Below are positions 7,008 through 8,771 of a stretch of DNA of 8,771 nucleotides, one piece after another. Below the pieces are notes generated by a model. That model had not been told where the DNA came from and searched no databases. It saw only the letters and a program-made list of their open reading frames with translations. The DNA comes from an uncultured Collinsella sp. (GTDB lineage Bacteria; Actinomycetota; Coriobacteriia; Coriobacteriales; Coriobacteriaceae). The stretch lies in assembly GCA_958424475.1 (NCBI GenBank), contig CATZTY010000029.1:1-8771 (forward strand). The letters are read 5' to 3'. How positions within the stretch are numbered: the stretch's first letter is position 1; each line of letters starts with the position of its first letter. Made by a program: the position numbers and the translations under genes.

Positions 7008-7323
7008 CTTCTAGTTCCCCCTCGTAGTCGTTTGAACGTTCGGGATACTTTAGCACAGTGGAGCGCCAGGCGCGACCGCATCACGGTAAAACTCGACTAC
7101 GCCGCTATGATTTACCGGATGGTTACATGGGGGGTGACCTTACCTGATGGCTCGCATCCGATCTGCCTCGGCCTTCGCTTGTTTCCAGGGGCGCACACGA
7201 CCGTTGGTGAGGTCGTCATAACCATGAGCGATGGTACGTTGAATGTGATCTTCGCGTTCCTGAATGGTAGTTAGCGCGCGTCTGATCAGAAATAGGCTTT
7301 ACGACAGGCATATGAAACTCCTT

Positions 7324-7351
7324 ACATAGAATCATATGTAGAACTCTATGT
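7324..7351. promoter_or_regulatory. Inverted repeat ACATAGA-N14-TCTATGT
   Basis: Perfect 7-bp arms (7324-7330 and 7345-7351) in an AT-rich patch of a GC-rich genome, with CATATG in the spacer and a second overlapping pair, ACTC-N6-GAGT, at 7343-7356. The spacing would suit a dimeric regulator or a small hairpin. No regulator is encoded in the window, so the owner of the site is unknown. Confidence 0.35.
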
Positions 7352-7497
7352 TGAGTGTAGCGGAGGGTGGCGTTGTGCGTATGCGTGCCTGCATTCGTAA
7401 GCGCGGTTGTCTGGCAAGTGTGATTTGGGGCGACCTCGTTAAAGTTTCTAAGCTGCGAAAATGACCGTTAACCGGATTAAATTTTGTTGCTCAACAT

Positions 7498-7540
7498 TTG
7501 ACACTCTGGGCGTGGTAACTTTTTTACCAACAGGTATGAT
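7498..7540 (+). promoter_or_regulatory. Candidate BREX promoter with overlapping inverted repeat
   Basis: A perfect TTGACA (-35 type) lies at 7498-7503 and a good TATGAT (-10 type) at 7535-7540, but they are 31 bases apart, so they are not a pair. Each has only a weak partner: TTTTTA near 7521 for the first and TGGTAA at 7513-7518 for the second. Between them is the inverted repeat TGGTAA-N5-TTACCA (7513-7529), which would overlap either promoter and could be a repressor site. The direction fits brxA. Confidence 0.35.
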
Positions 7541-7544
7541 TATT

Positions 7545-7590
7545 GTCATGTGCGCCGCGCCTGCCTGCCGGGTTGCGGCGCACTTGTGAC
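7545..7590 (+). promoter_or_regulatory. Strong stem-loop in the brxA leader
   Basis: GTGCGCCGC (7550-7558) pairs perfectly with GCGGCGCAC (7575-7583) across a 16-base loop. GTCA (7545-7548) and TGAC (7587-7590) extend the stem beyond a small internal loop. No T-run follows, so a simple terminator is unlikely. It ends 16 bases before the candidate Shine-Dalgarno site at 7607, and could stabilise the leader, act in attenuation or be a protein-binding palindrome. Confidence 0.5.
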
Positions 7591-7606
7591 AGCCTTTGAC
7601 ACCCTT

Positions 7607-7621
7607 GGAGCGTGTACTGTG
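7607..7621 (+). promoter_or_regulatory. Shine-Dalgarno and alternative GTG start of brxA
   Basis: GGAG (7607-7610) is followed by eight bases and then GTG (7619-7621), the best-spaced initiation site in the leader. From it the frame reads VDVTTKSVRGG and enters the G-run. With the ten G shown it continues out of frame with brxA and stops at TGA 7682-7684 after 21 codons. With nine or twelve G it would run into brxA. The start predicted inside the G-run (GTG 7653) has no comparable ribosome site. Confidence 0.55.
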
Positions 7622-7643
7622 GATGTAACCACAAAAAGCGTTC

Positions 7644-7653
7644 GGGGGGGGGG
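7644..7653 (+). repeat. Poly-G tract (G10) at the brxA start
   Basis: Ten consecutive G residues, the longest homopolymer noticed in the window, end with the first base of the apparent GTG start of brxA. Runs of this length are classic sites of slipped-strand length change. A change by one or two bases would alter the frame between the upstream GTG (7619) and brxA, and also the spacing before GTG 7653. Confidence 0.9.
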
Positions 7654-8303
7654 TGCTCACCCGCGAGCAATTCCTCCCGCATGAGATGCGCATCGTCGCT
7701 GCCCTTCGTATGCAGGGCGCAAGCGACGAGCAGGTCATTGTACGCGTAAAGAGCGAGAACCTCTTTCAATATCCCACGGAGCGCATGGTCGCCAACCGCG
7801 CAACCGTGTGCCTTCGCCGCCTTGACGCCATGGTGCCCACGGACGCCGTATGCGCCGCGCGCGGCATCGACCCCAAAACCGCCGTCGAGGCTGCGTCATC
7901 CCTAACCAGGCTCATGGCATCCGGCACTCCCACGCAGGCGGACCAGGCCATCTTCTACAGCATGATCTGCCGCTACGATATCGTGCGCGAGCTCGTGCTC
8001 GTCGAGGTAGGGGAGCGCCTACAAAACTTCGATTATGCCTTTACGGCGGTTGACCTCAACGCCTTTATGACACGCTTTACCACGGAGTATCCGGACGCGG
8101 CCCGCTGGACTGAGGCCACGGTCAAGCGCATTAAGGGCTCGCTCCGCCAGACGCTCCGCCATGCCGGCCTTATCGGCGAGGGCCAGGGCCCGGAGTCCGA
8201 GCGCCTGTCACCACTCTTCCTCGATTCCGATGTCGAGCGAGCCTTGGTTCAGCTGGGCGAGCAGTCGCTTATCGCGGCCCTTACCGGCAGGGCGGTGATG
8301 TAG
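7653..8303 (+). CDS. brxA: BREX system protein BrxA (DUF1819), start uncertain
   Basis: A 216-residue protein matching the DUF1819 (BrxA) family by eye: N-terminal LPHEMRIVAALRMQGASDEQV (resembling 'llxExxxIAxLllxG'), then ENLFQYPTERMVANRATVCLRRL (35-57), the central AIFYSMICRYDIVRELVLVEVG (99-120), DLNAFMTRF, and RWTEATVKRIKGSLRQTLRHAGLI (151-174), with the conserved Trp and 'L-x-x-x-G-L-I' ending. BrxA is a small core component of type I BREX anti-phage systems, predicted to be NusB-like and reported to bind nucleic acid. As printed, the first standard start is GTG 7653 inside the G10 run, because TAA 7626-7628 blocks this frame further up. The better start is GTG 7619, which is out of frame here; from it a G9 allele would give 227 residues with a family-like N-terminus. 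brxB follows after one base. Confidence 0.85.
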   Translation: MLTREQFLPHEMRIVAALRMQGASDEQVIVRVKSENLFQYPTERMVANRATVCLRRLDAMVPTDAVCAARGIDPKTAVEAASSLTRLMASGTPTQADQAIFYSMICRYDIVRELVLVEVGERLQNFDYAFTAVDLNAFMTRFTTEYPDAARWTEATVKRIKGSLRQTLRHAGLIGEGQGPESERLSPLFLDSDVERALVQLGEQSLIAALTGRAVM

Positions 8304-8304
8304 C

Positions 8305-8771
8305 GTGGCTCCCGTCAAAAGCGCCGTCGACCCTGTTATCACCCCGGCGACTGATCTCACCACCAATATCGGTATCCATTCCCGCAAGAGCGTCGTGGCG
8401 GCGCATGCCCGCTCCGAGCGCGCCTGTCAGGAATTTGAGCGCCGTGCGCAGCTTCTGCGCGAGTGCCTGTGCAGCGAGGACTTTTTGGCCAACAAGGGCA
8501 TAGGCAATGAGATCGGCTTCCACACTTTTTGCTATGACCCCGCGCTGGAGTTTGAGGCGCGTGCATTATTTGACACCCTTTCACGCGATGCCGAGGCCGA
8601 CAAGCTTCCGTGCACGCTCAAGGTCGTGAACCTTTACGACGCCGTGCTGGCAATTCTCGAAAAGCGCCGTGTCCTCAAGGCTATCCCGCACCAAGAGGAG
8701 CGCCGCGGTACCCAGCGCGTGCTCGAGGACGTGGCCAAGTTCGCCTCGCCCGAGAAAGTCGCCGTGTACAT
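8305..8771 (+). CDS. brxB: BREX system protein BrxB (DUF1788), 3'-truncated
   Basis: The first 155 codons of a DUF1788 (BrxB) protein; the gene runs off the window. The clearest motif is DFLANKGIGNEIGFHTFCYDP (residues 59-79), matching the family's 'DFLxxxGxGNExxFxIFxYxP' block, followed by VVNLYDAVLAILEKRRVL (107-124) and EERRGTQRVLEDVAKF. BrxB is a roughly 200-residue core BREX component of unknown biochemical role. GTG 8305 is one base after the brxA stop and is the first start after the in-frame TGA at 8296-8298. GGCAGGGCGG lies in the brxA end as a possible ribosome site. The first 35 or so residues do not look conserved, so a later start such as GTG 8395 is possible. Tight spacing indicates co-translation with brxA. 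The next genes, outside the window, are expected to be brxC, pglX, pglZ and brxL. Confidence 0.88.
   Translation, partial: MAPVKSAVDPVITPATDLTTNIGIHSRKSVVAAHARSERACQEFERRAQLLRECLCSEDFLANKGIGNEIGFHTFCYDPALEFEARALFDTLSRDAEADKLPCTLKVVNLYDAVLAILEKRRVLKAIPHQEERRGTQRVLEDVAKFASPEKVAVY

Larger units (their letters stand above)
7008..7618. other. Long non-coding region between divergent serC and BREX operons
   Basis: About 610 bases separate the starts of serC (minus) and brxA (plus). I see no convincing gene in it; the longest plus-strand frame (6993-7274) overlaps the serC start and resembles nothing. The stretch does hold several inverted repeats and a T-rich promoter-like segment, which are listed separately, and it is more AT-rich around 7300-7350 and 7440-7550. 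It probably carries the promoters of both operons and the control sites of BREX. Confidence 0.6.

Noticed and set aside
6993..7274. 93-codon plus-strand open frame (inner ATG at 7107)
   Set aside because: It overlaps the serC start, has no clear ribosome site and matches nothing known; a small gene from 7107 cannot be fully excluded.
7497..7612. Partial direct repeat (TTTGACAC at 7497 and 7595) upstream of brxA
   Set aside because: Only eight bases match exactly before gaps are needed, and the same octamer-like string occurs inside brxB, so it is probably chance.
7448..7769. Minus-strand open frames upstream of brxA
   Set aside because: They mirror brxA and its leader and have no family similarity.

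Overview
The window looks like chromosomal DNA of a GC-rich gut actinobacterium of the class Coriobacteriia, most likely Collinsella or a close relative. This rests on protein style, GC-rich third codon positions and the presence of a lineage-typical uncharacterised nuclease-like family. It is an inference and no database was searched.

Layout, left to right. (1) 1-1023, plus strand: two adjacent histidine-phosphatase (phosphoglycerate-mutase-like) paralogues, the first cut by the window edge. They end at a strong bidirectional hairpin terminator. (2) 1153-3096, minus strand: an M20 zinc peptidase/deacylase followed by a short DUF1015-like protein that has lost the family's signature motif. 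(3) 3251-4300, plus strand: an uncharacterised 349-residue protein whose C-terminal part looks like a PD-(D/E)XK/DUF559-type nuclease, with a perfect 12-bp palindrome just before its start codon. (4) 4301-4649: an AT-richer gap between convergent genes, holding a 173-bp element with 41-bp imperfect inverted arms and a separate perfect 12-bp hairpin. (5) 4650-7007, minus strand: serA and serC, the first two steps of serine biosynthesis in operon order serC-serA. (6) 7008-7618: a long non-coding region with several inverted repeats. (7) 7619-8771, plus strand: the start of a BREX phage-defence operon, with brxA (DUF1819) and brxB (DUF1788, cut by the right edge).

The most interesting point is at the BREX start. 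A run of ten G residues sits exactly at the apparent brxA start codon. The best Shine-Dalgarno/start pair lies upstream of this run, at GTG 7619 with GGAG eight bases before it. From that start the G10 sequence reads out of frame and stops after 21 codons, whereas G9 or G12 would give a brxA with an N-terminus resembling other BrxA proteins. This looks like a slipped-strand phase-variation switch on a BREX system. Sequencing or assembly error in the homopolymer is the main alternative.

The metabolic genes (serC, serA) and the DUF1015-like gene belong to a grouping often seen together in anaerobic Gram-positives, here split by the nuclease-like gene and the inverted-repeat element. That fits the 3.1-4.65 kb stretch being an inserted accessory segment, although this is an inference.
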